DNA of 64,000 nucleotides, taken from assembly GCA_964035795.1 (NCBI GenBank), contig OZ038326.1, forward strand, positions 4,342,889 through 4,406,888, given 5' to 3'. Origin of the DNA: Pterobdella sp. o SKG-2022. Lineage: Eukaryota; Annelida; Clitellata; Hirudinida; Piscicolidae. Below, one piece after another: positions 35,001 through 48,000 of this stretch. Position 1 is the first letter of the stretch; every line of letters begins with the position of its first letter. The translations under genes were made by a program, and so were the position numbers. The notes under the pieces were generated by a model. The model searched no databases and was not told where the DNA came from. It worked only from the letters and a program-made list of their open reading frames with translations.

Positions 35001-38000
35001 CACAGGTACCTTTTGAATGATGCGTGTGTTTTAATAGCGAACAAGCCCCTCGTTTCAGGCAGCGCGTTGAAGTTTGATGGACAGGTAGGGTTACAGCATT
35101 ATAGATATCTTTATTATGACTTCAATCTTATCAGTAGTATACATATATCTAAGTGTCTCTGCTGCAAATCCTGTTTTTAAACCGCGCCTTGCATTGGCTA
35201 TGTTTCAAAGATGCTTCGTTCTGTATTTTAAAAAAAAATATACTTTATCTTTTCACTATGTATTCAAGGTTGTATTCCTACAATAAATCCTTTAACAGTA
35301 ATGATGATATGGTAGTAATATGCGAACTTTATTATAATGATATTCAACCAAATGAGTTCAAAACCACAAATCTACATCATAAACTCCATAAGTTGACAGT
35401 GTACATACATAATGAGAGTCCTTGCTATCGATGCATCCACCCATCACCTCCTCCACCCAATACCGTCAATAACTGCTCTGATGGCGGTGTTCTTGGATCA
35501 GGTTTTTCGATAATAAAAATAATAATAAAAAGAAAAATAATACTTATGCTAACTACATCATTAACAATAATAGTAATAACATATATAATAAGCATTAGAC
35601 TTCGACAATTTTTAACGTCGCTTCATGAGAAGATTTAATACATTTATTGAACAAAATCAGCTAGAGTTTTTGGTGAGTATAGCCTTACTAACGTCAGCAT
35701 TACTAAAATAATAATAATAATAACGACAACAGTAACGATAATAGTAACTAATAATTCTAATAATAATAGTTACAATGGTATCGCTGTCAATAATAACAAT
35801 AAAATTTAACAATTACGAAAAAATTCTACTCACTGGTTAGTGAAACGTTCTACAATTAACTATGCTGAAAATGATAATAACAATAATTAAAATAAAAAGA
35901 ATAATAACAATAATGGGTAGAATTCATTATATCTTCAGTATACACAGAGTATGTTTATTTCATCAATACTATCTCGCTCTTGTCTCCCGAAGGACAGGCA
36001 AAAACTTGATTGAATCTGGTTCATATTCATCTACCCCCACACTTCAGTTAAGGGAATTGCAATACAGAATAAGAGTTTCTATGATGGTACACTGATCAGT
36101 GATGTAACACTTGAGTGATTTAGTTATGTTGATTTGTGAAGGATGTTAATAGGAGTAAAAGTGTTAAGGCAATCAACTATTAGCCACCCCTAACTGGGGT
36201 TTTGGTTGTACACTTGGAACTTAATTAAATTTAAACATTTATCCACAGTTGTCGGCACGATAGGCTGTCTGCAGGCTTCAGAAGTCATAAAGTTGATAAC
36301 AAAAATCAAACGTTTGTACACTTTGTGCTATGTTTAACTTGAGGATAATGATAACTCTTTTTTTGCATATCCAGTTGAATATGAACCTCCATAACAAACA
36401 CCCAGCATCTTACGGAGGCAAGCTGCTGGTTTATGATGGCTTGGAGGGGGTCTTCAGGACTTACAACCTGAGGGGCAAACAGACCTCGTGTGCTGTATGT
36501 GGCATCCATCCCACCATCACTTGCCTCCAAGACTACCCACAGTTCTGCTCTTCATCGGCCACTGATAAGGTGGCGATCTGTAATGCTTTATTGAATGGTT
36601 GAAAATGTTTCATCTATACCAATGTTTTTATGTGGTGTCGAGTTCATGCCAAAATAAATCTGTTTTTTTTATTTGTTCATTTTATTGGTTGTCTGGCTGG
36701 AAACATACTCTGCTCGGTTGACTAATGATATATAATAAACTGATCGGCTGACGGATTGGCTTTATTGATTTATAGATGAAAAACAAGTTTTTTCAATTAT
36801 ATTATTTATATAACAATATTAATTTTCATTTGTCACCCTTGTAGGAGACTGCGTTAAACATCTTGGGAAAGAGTGATCGAATAACTGCCAAGGTATGTGT
36901 TCCCATGCATTCATAATTTATAATACCTTAATACATATAATGTGAATTCAATATTTATTTAATATATATAATATTAATGTATTATATAATATATATAATA
37001 TTATTTATAATACACATTTCTTATGGATTTTTGGTGTCGTTGGTTTGTTGGTATTTTTTGGAGGTTTGAAAGACTTTTATGACTAGGATTTGAATTAGGA
37101 GCATTAATGATAAAAAACACAGGGACTATTATTCAAATTAAAGTGTTATTTAAACAATTCACCAATTATAGAAACTGTTAGTTTTAAAAAGTCATTTAAT
37201 CCAAGAAGTTTTATTTACTTGTTTCTTCGCAATCTTTCAAGTTCTCTATCTGATTAAATAATCATGAATCTTCAATCTAAAGAAGTTTTAAACAATGGTC
37301 CATATGATTTTACTTTTTAAACACTATATATATTGACACGATAATAAGAACGTGAACAAACACAGTGTTTATTAACTTGAATCACAAAGCTGTTTTTAAG
37401 ACGAATTACATTATCAAGTGATAACGAAAATATTAAGCATAACATTATTATTATTATTATCATCATCAGGAGTACAAACAAATGTTGAATAGTGGAGAGG
37501 ACCATGTGCTGGTTGACGTGAGAGAACCCACGGAGCTCAAAATATGCAACTTACCTCATCCTGCCCTTAGTCTTTATTATTATTATTCTTATAATGATTT
37601 TATTTCTATTTATTCTCAATTATTTATTATCTTTCAATAGTCTGTTTCAGATAGATATTAGCATAGAAAAGTATTTTGCATCCTCATTTAGATGAAGCTT
37701 CCATGTTATTATGTTATCTCATCATGCAAATATTTACAATTTTATATTTGTTACAGATATGTGCTTCAGTTCTATTATGAGTCAATTTTTTAGTTTTTTT
37801 GAATTCTTTCTATTGAAATTGATTTTTTATATTAGTTATTTATCATATACACAATTTACAGACGTAAGAATGAATGATCTGCAAAAAAAACAAACAATTG
37901 AAAAGTTGAAGCGACATCTAGCGAAAGAAAAAATAGACAAAGTTGTGGTGGTGTGCCGACGAGGAAATAATTCTCAAAAGGCTGTCGAATGCTTCAAACA

Positions 38001-38217
38001 AAATTTACATGATTTTGATTATGATTCATCTCTTAGTAGTATTAATGGTAATAATAATAACAGTGATAATAATAATAATAGCAGCAATGAGGATGATAAT
38101 AATAAGGCTAGTAATACGGTTCCCGGTATTGGTAATAAAACACTCCGGATTTTCGACATAGTGGGTGGTTTGTACGAGTGGAAAAAACAGGTTGATGATA
38201 ATATGCCTATTTATTAA
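32066..38217 (+). CDS. MOCS3: MOCS3/UBA4: adenylyltransferase and sulfurtransferase for URM1 and molybdopterin synthase
   Basis: Fifteen exons join to 500 residues: 32066-32143, 32219-32261, 32603-32683, 32945-33037, 33474-33525, 33846-33914, 34165-34239, 34529-34570, 35006-35084, 35393-35501, 36249-36331, 36375-36569, 36845-36892, 37470-37569 and 37862-38217. The N-terminus is a charged helix. The E1-like domain shows [10 protein letters not shown] (ATP loop), [36 protein letters not shown] and CAVC (zinc ligands) and [11 protein letters not shown] with the catalytic Cys. The rhodanese domain has VDVREPTEL and the persulfide loop [10 protein letters not shown], ending [14 protein letters not shown]. 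Known role: it adenylates and thiocarboxylates URM1 and MOCS2A for tRNA thiolation and molybdenum cofactor synthesis in the cytosol. Exon 11's 3' border and exon 14's donor are weak. Intron 7 is AT-AC. The last exon has an Asn-rich insert. Confidence 0.93.
34240..34528 (+). other. MOCS3: U12-type AT-AC intron in MOCS3
   Basis: The intron begins ATATTCTTCC (U12 AT-AC donors read ATATCCTT) and ends AC. A branch-site match CTCCTTGAT lies at 34510-34518, with the branch A 11 bases before the intron end (U12 consensus TTCCTTRAY). Splicing here joins AAA TT to G TAT and gives [15 protein letters not shown], the exact length of the human LDLVRRYDVVADCSDN segment. No GT-AG pair keeps the frame. Confidence 0.85.
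34654..34719 (-). repeat. Dispersed ~60-bp repeat, copy B (CGAAAAGCTTCG core), in MOCS3 intron 8
   Basis: It aligns over about 60 bases with 2465-2528. The minus strand has CTACGAAAAGCTTCGTATTA followed by TTATTCAGTTAATAAGC. It has the GAAA and AAGCTTC parts of the hammerhead-like repeats but no clear CTGATGA. Confidence 0.6.
35515..35925 (+). repeat. AAT/ATA-rich simple sequence in MOCS3 intron 10
   Basis: Interrupted AAT and ATA triplets spread over about 400 bases of the intron. Similar triplet runs occur in neighbouring introns and within the last coding exon. Confidence 0.7.
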
Positions 38218-41200
38218 GATTTAGTATTTTGGTTAGGAGGTGTGGTATGTGTATACAGTGATAATTGGTTGGAGTTTACATTTGAATGTATTGAAGGACT
38301 ATGGTTAAAAGATTTGAAATTTTAAAGCTTTAATTATTTAAATTCTCTAATGAAAGCTTCATCAAACTCTGAATCAAGTCTCTCATTCATTAAAAAAATG
38401 TTTATCTAGTCCAAAATTTACAGTAAAAATATGCTTTGCGTGTTTAGTAAAGGGAAAAGTGACGAAGAGTTGAAAATCTTGTAGCGCTATCTAATGTGAT
38501 ACATGTTATTAAAAATGAAGAATTCCGCAAGAAATCCATACAGTTAATGCAAGTTAAAATCTTAGATTGAAAGATGTGAAGACAAATTCATGGGAACTTG
38601 GTATTTAACGTGTAAAGAAATTTCTTACTGAATAAACAATAGCACTTTCATGTGAAAAATTTTATACGCAAACATATAACCTTTAAATACATAGCCAAAC
38701 AAGAAGATAATAGAGAAAAATTGTATCAAGGTGATATATATATATAATCAGTCTGCCCGTTTGATGGAAATAGAGTTTTATTAATTAAAAGACCATTGTT
38801 TTAACCATTCTTTATACAAATATCTATAGATTAATATTAATTATTTTGAATATTCATCTTGATTAAAAAGGAAAATATTTTGGGAATTTAACTTTTTAAA
38901 AAATTATTTTCAAATTGGTCATTTTATTATATATAAGCTATAAAAGACAGATAGAAGATTATATTTATTGACAATAATGCATTCCTTCCCGATCATAAAC
39001 ATTTTGTGTTTTTTCATGTATTTTAATTTATATTATGAAAGGTTTAAAAATTCTTTTTCAATAAAGTTATTTTTAAATTGATAAGTTATAATATAAATAT
39101 TGACATATCTGAGGTTAATTTAATGCAGTTGAAACAAAATTTTTAATTATTTCGAAAATTTTCAGATTTGACCAATTATAGTGTTAATTCCAACAGTCGT
39201 TATGCGTTTCAAAGACAAAGAAATCAATGCTAGGGATTATTCCATTCAAAATTTAACAACTCGTTGTCAAGACGTCCGAGTGACGTTTTGTGAGAAAAAA
39301 TTAGCATGACACTTCGTCGAATTTAGTGATTTTATGACATAAAACATGGGAAAAAATGGTTATCACGGCCATTCTCACCCTGCAATAACGTGCCTTTTGT
39401 TTCAAGACGTGAGCTTCGATTTCAAAGGAAGTTTATTTTCTTTTCACGATGAATAGTCTACGCTGAAGTGAGAATTAAAGCTGATATGAATAAGAGTTTA
39501 AGTTTAAAAATTTTACTCGTTTTTCGGTATTTTTTATAATTGTTCTATGTAAAAATTTTTGGTGTGTGGTGGCGTGTATTGTATTAAAGCTGACTTGAAA
39601 AAATAATCGTCTATTGTGAAAGTTAGGAGGTTAATAATAGAGAAGTGTGAGAGTAGATAGAAAATGGAGGGTAAAAAGCAAAATGGATGGCTTTTCAGAT
39701 AGGATTTCATCAAAACATCAGTCAATTTCTGCTGCAATAATCACTTTTTTCAAAAATTTATTTATATATAACATATCCCAAAGATAATTGATACTTTTTG
39801 CTTAAAAACAGTTTAAAACTCAAAATGGTTTCCATTTAAGTATTCCAAAAATCTAAAAACATCGCATTTTTTCAAAGAAAATATTCATAAAGTAAAAATA
39901 AACAAAAAAAAGAATGGAAGAGCAAAAATTAATTAACGAATGATTGGGAACCATTCTTTTTTCCGCGTTATTCTCCCTCTTCTCGAATTTCACATTCATC
40001 AGACCATAATATTATTTTTATTAATAAAATAATATGTATCAGAAATTCATGAAATTTAAAATTGAATTTAAATTGATAAATATTATTAAATACTAATTTT
40101 GTTTTATTCCAAAATTCAAGTTTTTGAATAATTTGTGAGCGATAGAGTTAACAGAAGATCGAATTGATGACTGAGATGATAAGAAAAATTATAGAGACAA
40201 AAATTTTTTGAAAACTGATATATACGAAAATAAATTAAAAGATTCTCTTCAAGAATAGTTGCCATTACTTGAGGAGAAAAATTAATTTTTTGTGTTAAAT
40301 GTCTCAGAAATAAAAATCTTTAAAACATAATAAAAATAAATGATATATAAAAATATTTGAAGATAATTAATGTTAAAGGCAGAAGAATAACACAAAGAAA
40401 TTGTAAAAATAAACATAACTGGTGCTGATTTATTTTTTTAAATCAACAATCATTCTATAATACGCTTCATAGTTGATACATTCAAATGAATTAAAACTTA
40501 AATTCAAAAATAATAATTAATCGTTCATAATCAATTATTTATTATTATTATTGTTGTTGTTATTTATATTATTTCTATATATAAATATTAATATATTTTA
40601 ATGTAGCCTTATTTATTTTATTATTTTTGATCTTAATTTTGATGGGCGATAATATAATAAAGTACGTTTCTACATCACTTTTGTGATTATAATGGTGATA
40701 GGACAATTAATTTACATGTAACTTTCCAAACACATCAGCGAAATAATACAAATCTAGTAGATGCCTTACAAAACGTTGGGGTTAATGAAGATAAAGTCTT
40801 ATAATTTATCTCGAAGTTATTTTGATTTCATTATTTTTTAAAGCTATTTTTAACATCAAAAACTCCCATTTTATTTTAAAATCTCTTTTTTTTATACAAA
40901 AAAAGACATAATGAAGTACAAATTCTTCAAATAATACTACATTTAATAAGTAAAAGTCGATTTAAATTTGAGGTCTTAATGGCTTCGATAACTCAAAGTT
41001 GTTTGTTTCTGTGATATTGATGGGGTGGGACAAAGGATAAATGACTGGTTTTTCACCATCTGCTAGCTATTACAGTTCAGATTTGTCAAGACATATAGTA
41101 TCTATCATTTCGACAGTATTTTTACTGAGAGTTAGTTATCTAGAATTAATTTTAATATACATCTCTTGATTGATCGAGCAATTTCAATCATGTTTCTTCG

Positions 41201-44200
41201 TCTTATTTGAGAACTTTTTGTCTATTATGGTTTCTAAAAACTGATTGAAAAGCTTGGAATTGCAGAGATTTTTTAATTTATCAAATGGTGAATTTCACAG
41301 TTTTTAACAAAAAATGGTAGTTTTATAAAATTTATAATTTTGAATTATTTATTCAAGTTTTCTTTCCAGATAAATATAGATAAAAATCTTGCATTTTTTC
41401 GAAAAATGTTTTGCCAAAAAAACTTTGAATAGAGATTTTTATATTTTGAAAAATGAAAACTTTTGTTGCAACCAAAAAAAATTAATTTACAGAAATTCTC
41501 AAAATCATTTATTATTCATGCCATCAATTTTTTTATATTTTTGTTCCAAAATATATTGGAATCAAAACACATATATAAATGAAACAACTTAACCAAAATT
41601 ATAACTAAAAAACCAATAAAAAAAAACCAAAAAAGCTAATTGAAAAAGTAAATTTAGAGGGAAAATCAAAAAACCACCCAACCCAAAGCTATGAAAATGA
41701 CGCAGTTTTAAATGATTCATATATGCTATGCACCGCATGACATCGTTGTAATGTGTTAATTATACAAGCTCTATTATTAAACTGATGAAATTCAAAATTT
41801 AATTAAATCAATTCTTTTTAATTCGTGTAGGCACGAATTATCGTATAAAGAGTATATTCCGTTATTTAATTTTATTCATTTTAATTAAAAACGCCCTGAA
41901 ATAAGTTTTGATTTTTCAATGTAGTATTTTGGGTTTATTATTTGATTCTATTGATAGAAAAAAAAAGTTATTTACACTTAAATAGTCATATATAATATAA
42001 ACAAATATTTCAAGAAAAATAAAATTATCTTTTTTGTTAGTATATCTTATCAATTTGCTTAATTCATCACCTATAATTGTTAATACATATCACAAGCGCC
42101 AAGTATCATTATTTAATCGATACATGAAGCATCTAATACAAGTTTTCAATATAAGGTCTATCCAATGGAATTCAAGGCAAGATCACTGAAGATAAATTCT
42201 AGGAAATCTTCTCACAAAGACCAATCGCTTACTTTGGACATATAACCGTATATAAATTTGATTTATAATACCAGCCTTATTAATTAAACTGGGAGTGAAA
42301 TACTTGTAAAAAAATATTCATAGGATAATGGTAAATGATAGTAAAATATATCCATATAATCATACTGATACCGTAATTAATGGCGGAAACAAAAGCTATA
42401 TGTCAAATTTAAATACCAATAATAGTTACAACAGTTATTGAAAAAGGAAAGCAAGTAAAAATAATTATTATATATCAGAAGAACATTATCAAATATCAAA
42501 GAATTATTCTCCAATATATCTATGAAATATTATTAAAAATTAACGATAATATTCTGTCGCATCTATTGAAGTTTTAAAAACTAAATATGAAAGGATGTTA
42601 TCGAAGATAAAATTTTTCTAGAAAACTTCATCAAATTTTGGTACTTCTGAACTCAAGTCATCCATCGTTATCAATCACAGAGAAGCTCTCTGGGCATTTT
42701 TGTGTCTCCTGCTTCTTTTGTGTAATTAAATTTAAAATTAAAAAAAAGAAAAAATTGAAAATTGTATCTTTTGATAAAAATTAATTGATTTTAATGTCTT
42801 TTTTAGAATACAAAGTTTTAATTCAAATAGAACGTCAAATTATGAAATTCTGGAATGATCAAAAAACCATTTTATCAAATTTCTTGGGTATTTGTTTTAA
42901 AGACCCAGCCAATCAAAGATTTCTCTCATAACTTCATTATACTAACAGCTAAAAACTTCATGTCTTAGTTCGTTGTTAGTTATTTACATAGTGAAAGAAT
43001 TTTACATTGACACTCGATTGCAATCTATTAATACGCATCAATAAAAGATTAATGCCCGGTTTTTATTTCGTAACTGAAGATTCACGTCTCAAAAAAACAA
43101 TAAATATAACAGCTTCAAAGGTCAAAACACAGAGAAAAACTTATATAATCAAAATTATCTAAAAACCAAATGAAAAAACCTCCCTTAAACCTCAAATCCA
43201 TAATAAAACCCTAAAAATATTTCAACTCACTCACAAACGGTGAATATTTTAGAAGCGGCTACCGATGGCGTGTTAAGCCGTGCCCTAACTCCAACGTACT
43301 TGTAAGAACTTTAATTCAAATGAAGAAGCATAAGCGGGAATTTACACTACTCTTTTGATGTGATGGTTCATGGGACATTTGGTTGCCTAGCACAATACTC
43401 TGTTTTGTTGAGAGTCTGGTGGAGTTATGTTACGAGATATTTGTATAGTTTAGAGGAGATAAATTTGTATATATTTTTGGTGATTGTAGGAAATATTGAT
43501 ATTCATTTCAATAGTTTCTTACATTTAACTTTAGTTCCAATGATTTTAAAGATTATATTTCTGAATATTTCAATAGTTTCTCAAGTTTAAATTGATTTTT
43601 TGGTTCATACTTTAATTGATAAATAAGGAACAGGTTTGCAAATTAAACCCTTTTAATTAATATGTTGAAAAGAATTTATATTTTTCTTCTTTTTATTCTA
43701 TAACAAAACGTAATTAATGTAATTTTAAATACAAAAAAATCATAAAAAAGCCTTTGAATTCTATCACTTTCCCAAAACCACGGAACTAGCGAGCTTTCAG
43801 CCACTTGAAAACAATCTTACTTACCAATCTTTACGACCAATTAGCATGAACACAACCCTCTCTCGATGCTTTTTATGCAGATATTTTCGCCATAATTGAG
43901 GGGTTTTAGCATATAGTGATGGGTTTATTGAAGCTTAAGGGTTGCTTTTTGATATAGACAGCAATTTATATGCAAAAATAGACTTATTTATGATAAATAT
44001 TGATTTTTATAAAGGTAATTGTTTTAATAGTTTTTATCTTTTGTATTGATGTTTTAATTTTGTGAGTAATTGTGGAATGTATGTTGGAAAATAAGTTTTA
44101 TTAGAATATATAGTTGTAATCTATATTGCAAAAAAAGATGAACACAATTGTTGTAGAAAGTTTCTAAGAAGAAGAAAAATAATCCAGGAAAACAAACGCT

Positions 44201-44563
44201 GTAGATTTCTGAAAAATATCTTCTTTTCAGCACGATCATTCAAAGTCGGCAGTGAAGAAGAAAAAAATCATTTATTGTTTAAAAAAAATAACACATGAGA
44301 AAATTAATCTAAGTGATAAACACTCAAGTTCTATTTTCGAGATTAAAACCATAGAATTTTTTTTTATTTAATTTTAAAAACCCTACGTAATTATTAAATA
44401 AGGGGATATTAATTTTTAACTAGAAACCCAAATAGTGTCGTTTGATTGGTTCTAGGGGAATCATATTGAGTCTTTTGATTGACAGAAGGACGAATGGAAG
44501 CATGCATAACACTATACTATGAAGCCGTTAACAATACGAGCATACAAGCCGACAGAGATCGTG
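38218..44563. other. Long intergenic region between MOCS3 and the P450 gene, no gene recognised
   Basis: A+T-rich sequence with short triplet runs (for example TTATTATTG near 40540). A G+C-richer patch near 39200-39440 has no coding pattern I can support. An exon-like island at 43252-43302 has good splice borders (TTTTAG before, GTAAGA after) and one open frame, but no recognisable family. Confidence 0.5.
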
Positions 44564-44572
44564 TATATATAA
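44564..44572 (+). promoter_or_regulatory. TATA-like box of the P450 gene
   Basis: TATATATAA lies about 85 bases before a splice donor (GTTTGT at 44651) that could end a non-coding first exon, about 44598-44650. The acceptor TTTTCAG at 45069 then begins the exon with the start codon. This fits a promoter, 5' leader and UTR intron, but is inferred from sequence only. Confidence 0.45.
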
Positions 44573-45080
44573 TAGTTACAAAGTGAGATTTTTCAAAGAT
44601 TTTTCTTACTTAGAATCTGTTTTCGACCAACTTTCTTTAAGTGATTGAAGGTTTGTGATTAAAATCTTAATTCATTTTTAGTTTATTTATTATTATTTAT
44701 ATATTTTTGATTGGGTTTTATTTTTATAAAAACTTTTCTTGTTCTATTTTTATATTTGCAGTTTGAATAAATTCAAAAATTTTATGCAAAATGTGATTAA
44801 AGATTTTGGAATTTATTGAAATCTCTTATTATGAGCAATCTTTCTATAACGCGTAAAAATTTTCTATTACAACATTTCAGTTATTCAGTTTTCAAGCATG
44901 AAAAATTCGTAATAATGACCAATCTCATAGCTTATAAAAGAAAAAACTAAACTCAGAAAAATTAATCTGTTAATCTTAAAATCAAAATCATTCTAGAGTA
45001 TCTACGTAAATAAATTAACCAAAGATACATAATAAAAACTTGATGAGATTAAATAATATAACTTTTCAGTTTGAACCAAA

Positions 45081-48000
45081 ATGATTTTGACTGCCGTGTT
45101 AGCGATGTCTATACCTGTACTAGCCTTCATCTACGTCAGCACCAAAATTCTATACCGGAAAAGGTTAGTTGATGTCTAGATTTTATTGATTAGAAAACAT
45201 TAAATACAGTCTTTTTAGTGTTTAAATGCGAAAATTTTTGACCGAAAAGGTTCTTTGATTCGAACATTTCATTTATCAGAAGGAGTTCAAATGTAGTTTT
45301 TTTTATTATGTATATAGTCAGCTGAGTAGAGAAACGTCTTGAAAACAAAAGTTATCGTATGTAGTTTGTGTTTTGGATACTTTTTGAACTTTAATTCGAA
45401 GGTTTGTGGAGAATTTCAAAAAATTTGTTATAAAATAGTCTGGTTTTCGATGTGTATAGCCCATCGTTGAAACTCTACTAGAATGTTTCAAAATCATTTG
45501 TTAATTATATTTTTACATGTGTAAACCCGAGTTTTTGAGAAGACTAATAAAAAACCAGGATAAAAATTGGAACAATAATTACAAGTTTAATAGCATCAGA
45601 GATTATTCATTTTAATTATTATCTTCGTCATATTCTAATATGAAAAATAAATAAAGAGAATTAATAAGATTTGATAAGGTGTTAGCGCGAGTTTTGAGTT
45701 TTAAGGTGAAAGTTTTTTTAAAATGACTCAATTTGATTCAATTTATCAGTGTCAAAATTACACAAAAATCAGTTTTAAAAAAATAATATTTTTAATTTTT
45801 TAATAAAAAATCAAATGAATAGAGAGACAGATAGAGTGAAAAACAAAGCCTTTAAAAATTCATTCTAATCAAAAGTGTTTTTCAAATCAAACAATGTAAT
45901 AGTCAGATTATCCAAGCTTATTTATGAGATCACACGGCTGTGATCCCTAATAATCGAAACAATATTCCTTTCCCTTGCCGCAGATCATGTCGCTTGTGAC
46001 AACATTTCAAATTCATGATTAAAAGTTGTGAATTTCAAAAAAAGTTTTTTGGATGTATTTATTTGTATTTTTTTGAAAAGAGATTAATTGTTTCTTGTAT
46101 TTTTGTTGAAGATATATTTATTTGAATTATTTTTTATACTTATTATATTCCGGTTCTGTTATATTAAAATCTTATAGTTGAAAATAATTACTCAAATCTT
46201 GGTATTAAAACAGAACTAGTCCAAATACGATTGTTATGGATTGAAGTATTGAAGAAATAAATCCTTCAAATAGTAAAACAAATTCAAATATAAATGACGT
46301 TGAAATATTCCGAAGCATATTTGTAAATACGAAAGGACGTAAGACAACTAGAATAAACATGTCAGCCTCTTTGAACTTTTTTTGTCAAATTTTGCCATTT
46401 TTGACTTAATTTTCTATGTTTTTTTTAATTAAAATTGAGATATTGAAAATGCTTTCTGGTAATTATGGTGAAAACATATTAGGTGTAGTAATTGTATGTT
46501 TTATGATATGAAAATCAGGAATTTAATAAAAATGAAGAAAATATTTTATTGTTAAAATATTGAAACTGAGAAATAACTGAAGTTACTATTGTAAAATTTT
46601 TTATTTTCTCTGAAATCACTTTCCAATTCTCGAAATTTCCATAAAAAATTAAAAATTATAAAAAAGTTAAAACGGGTTTTTTAAAATGATTGAAAATAAC
46701 GAATAAAATCATAATAACAAATATAATAAAAAATAAAACAATAAAATAAAGTTAATGAAAAAAAAAAGAGAATAAGAACAAAAAATCAATGAGAAAAATA
46801 AAGAAAATGCAAAAAAAAACAAAATAAAAATAATATATCAATTTCAACATCTATTGCCTGTTTCATAAAGCTGATTATACAGCTGCGTGATGTTGTACAA
46901 TGATTAAAAGTGCAAGAAGAAGAAGTAACAAGCCAAATATCTGAACAGAGATGAAGTGAAAAAAGTAACAAACCTTATTAATACTTGAGCCATGCTTATA
47001 GCATGCATTGGAATAGCATAAGAACTGAAAAATGCTCATTTCTACAGTGGGCTTTTAACGTGAAGTTTGAGGTTGTAATCACTTTTTGTATAGTCAGGTT
47101 TTACAACAGTCTTATTACGAAATATTCATAAAAAAATAATTTGGTTATTAATTTTTGATGTATTTCCAGTATTTATTTAGAACTTCACACAAAATTAGAA
47201 AACATCAGTTTGAATGTATACATTCAACTGAATAATTTTTAATAAAAAGAGGCATGAAGATTTATTTCAAAGTTGGTGATAAGATTTCTCATTGAAACCT
47301 GGGCTTACCCATGAATCTTATCTGCTGTCAGTGTTATTTTTGGCTTGACTTTTAATATGGCTTGATGGCTAATCCGTTTTAGAATTTTCGAAAATAATGA
47401 TGAAGAATATGCATAATGATAGTTTAAAATCTTATTTTAAATTTGGTTTGGTGAAAAATTGAGAAAAATATATAATTACACAGAAATTAGTTAAAATAAA
47501 AAAATAAATAATTTTTCACATTTATTAGTTTAAAAAAAATATTTATCGTGAAAAATATTGCAAAGTTGTAGGTTTATAAGAAAATGTTACAAAAGCTTCT
47601 AGACTTTTATCAAATACGTCAGGATAAATATTTGGACAGCTTGAAACTTATACCCAATACTGTGCTCCAAATGTATTATTAATTTCTTACTTTATTATGA
47701 GTATCTTCTTCATCTCGTCCAATCGATTATTTTAATCATATATACAGAAAAGCGCTAATAATTTTGTGCAATGTATTAAAATAATTTCAAAAACTTTGAA
47801 ATTCAAACCGCGATCAATTCTAACTCAAATGTTGAGAAAATGTTAATAAACAACATAATCATACCCAAAACTACACAAATGGCTAGATAGGCAGTGAAGC
47901 TTTCAATAGGAAACAAATAAAATTCACAGGCTCAAAACTTCTTTGTAGCATAAGTAACTAGACGCACAACGAGACAATCTCCCGCTGTGCCATGTTTGAT

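Noticed and set aside
35153..35638. 161-codon open frame covering MOCS3 exon 10
   Set aside because: Only the middle (CYRC...[10 protein letters not shown]) is real exon; the rest is intron translated by chance.
36955..37015. TA-rich dyads suggesting an origin or cruciform
   Set aside because: Ordinary TA/AAT simple sequence in a MOCS3 intron; many similar stretches occur throughout the window.
43252..43302. Exon-like island between TTTTAG and GTAAGA
   Set aside because: One frame is open (SGYRWRVKPCPNSNVL) but there is no partner exon or known family nearby.
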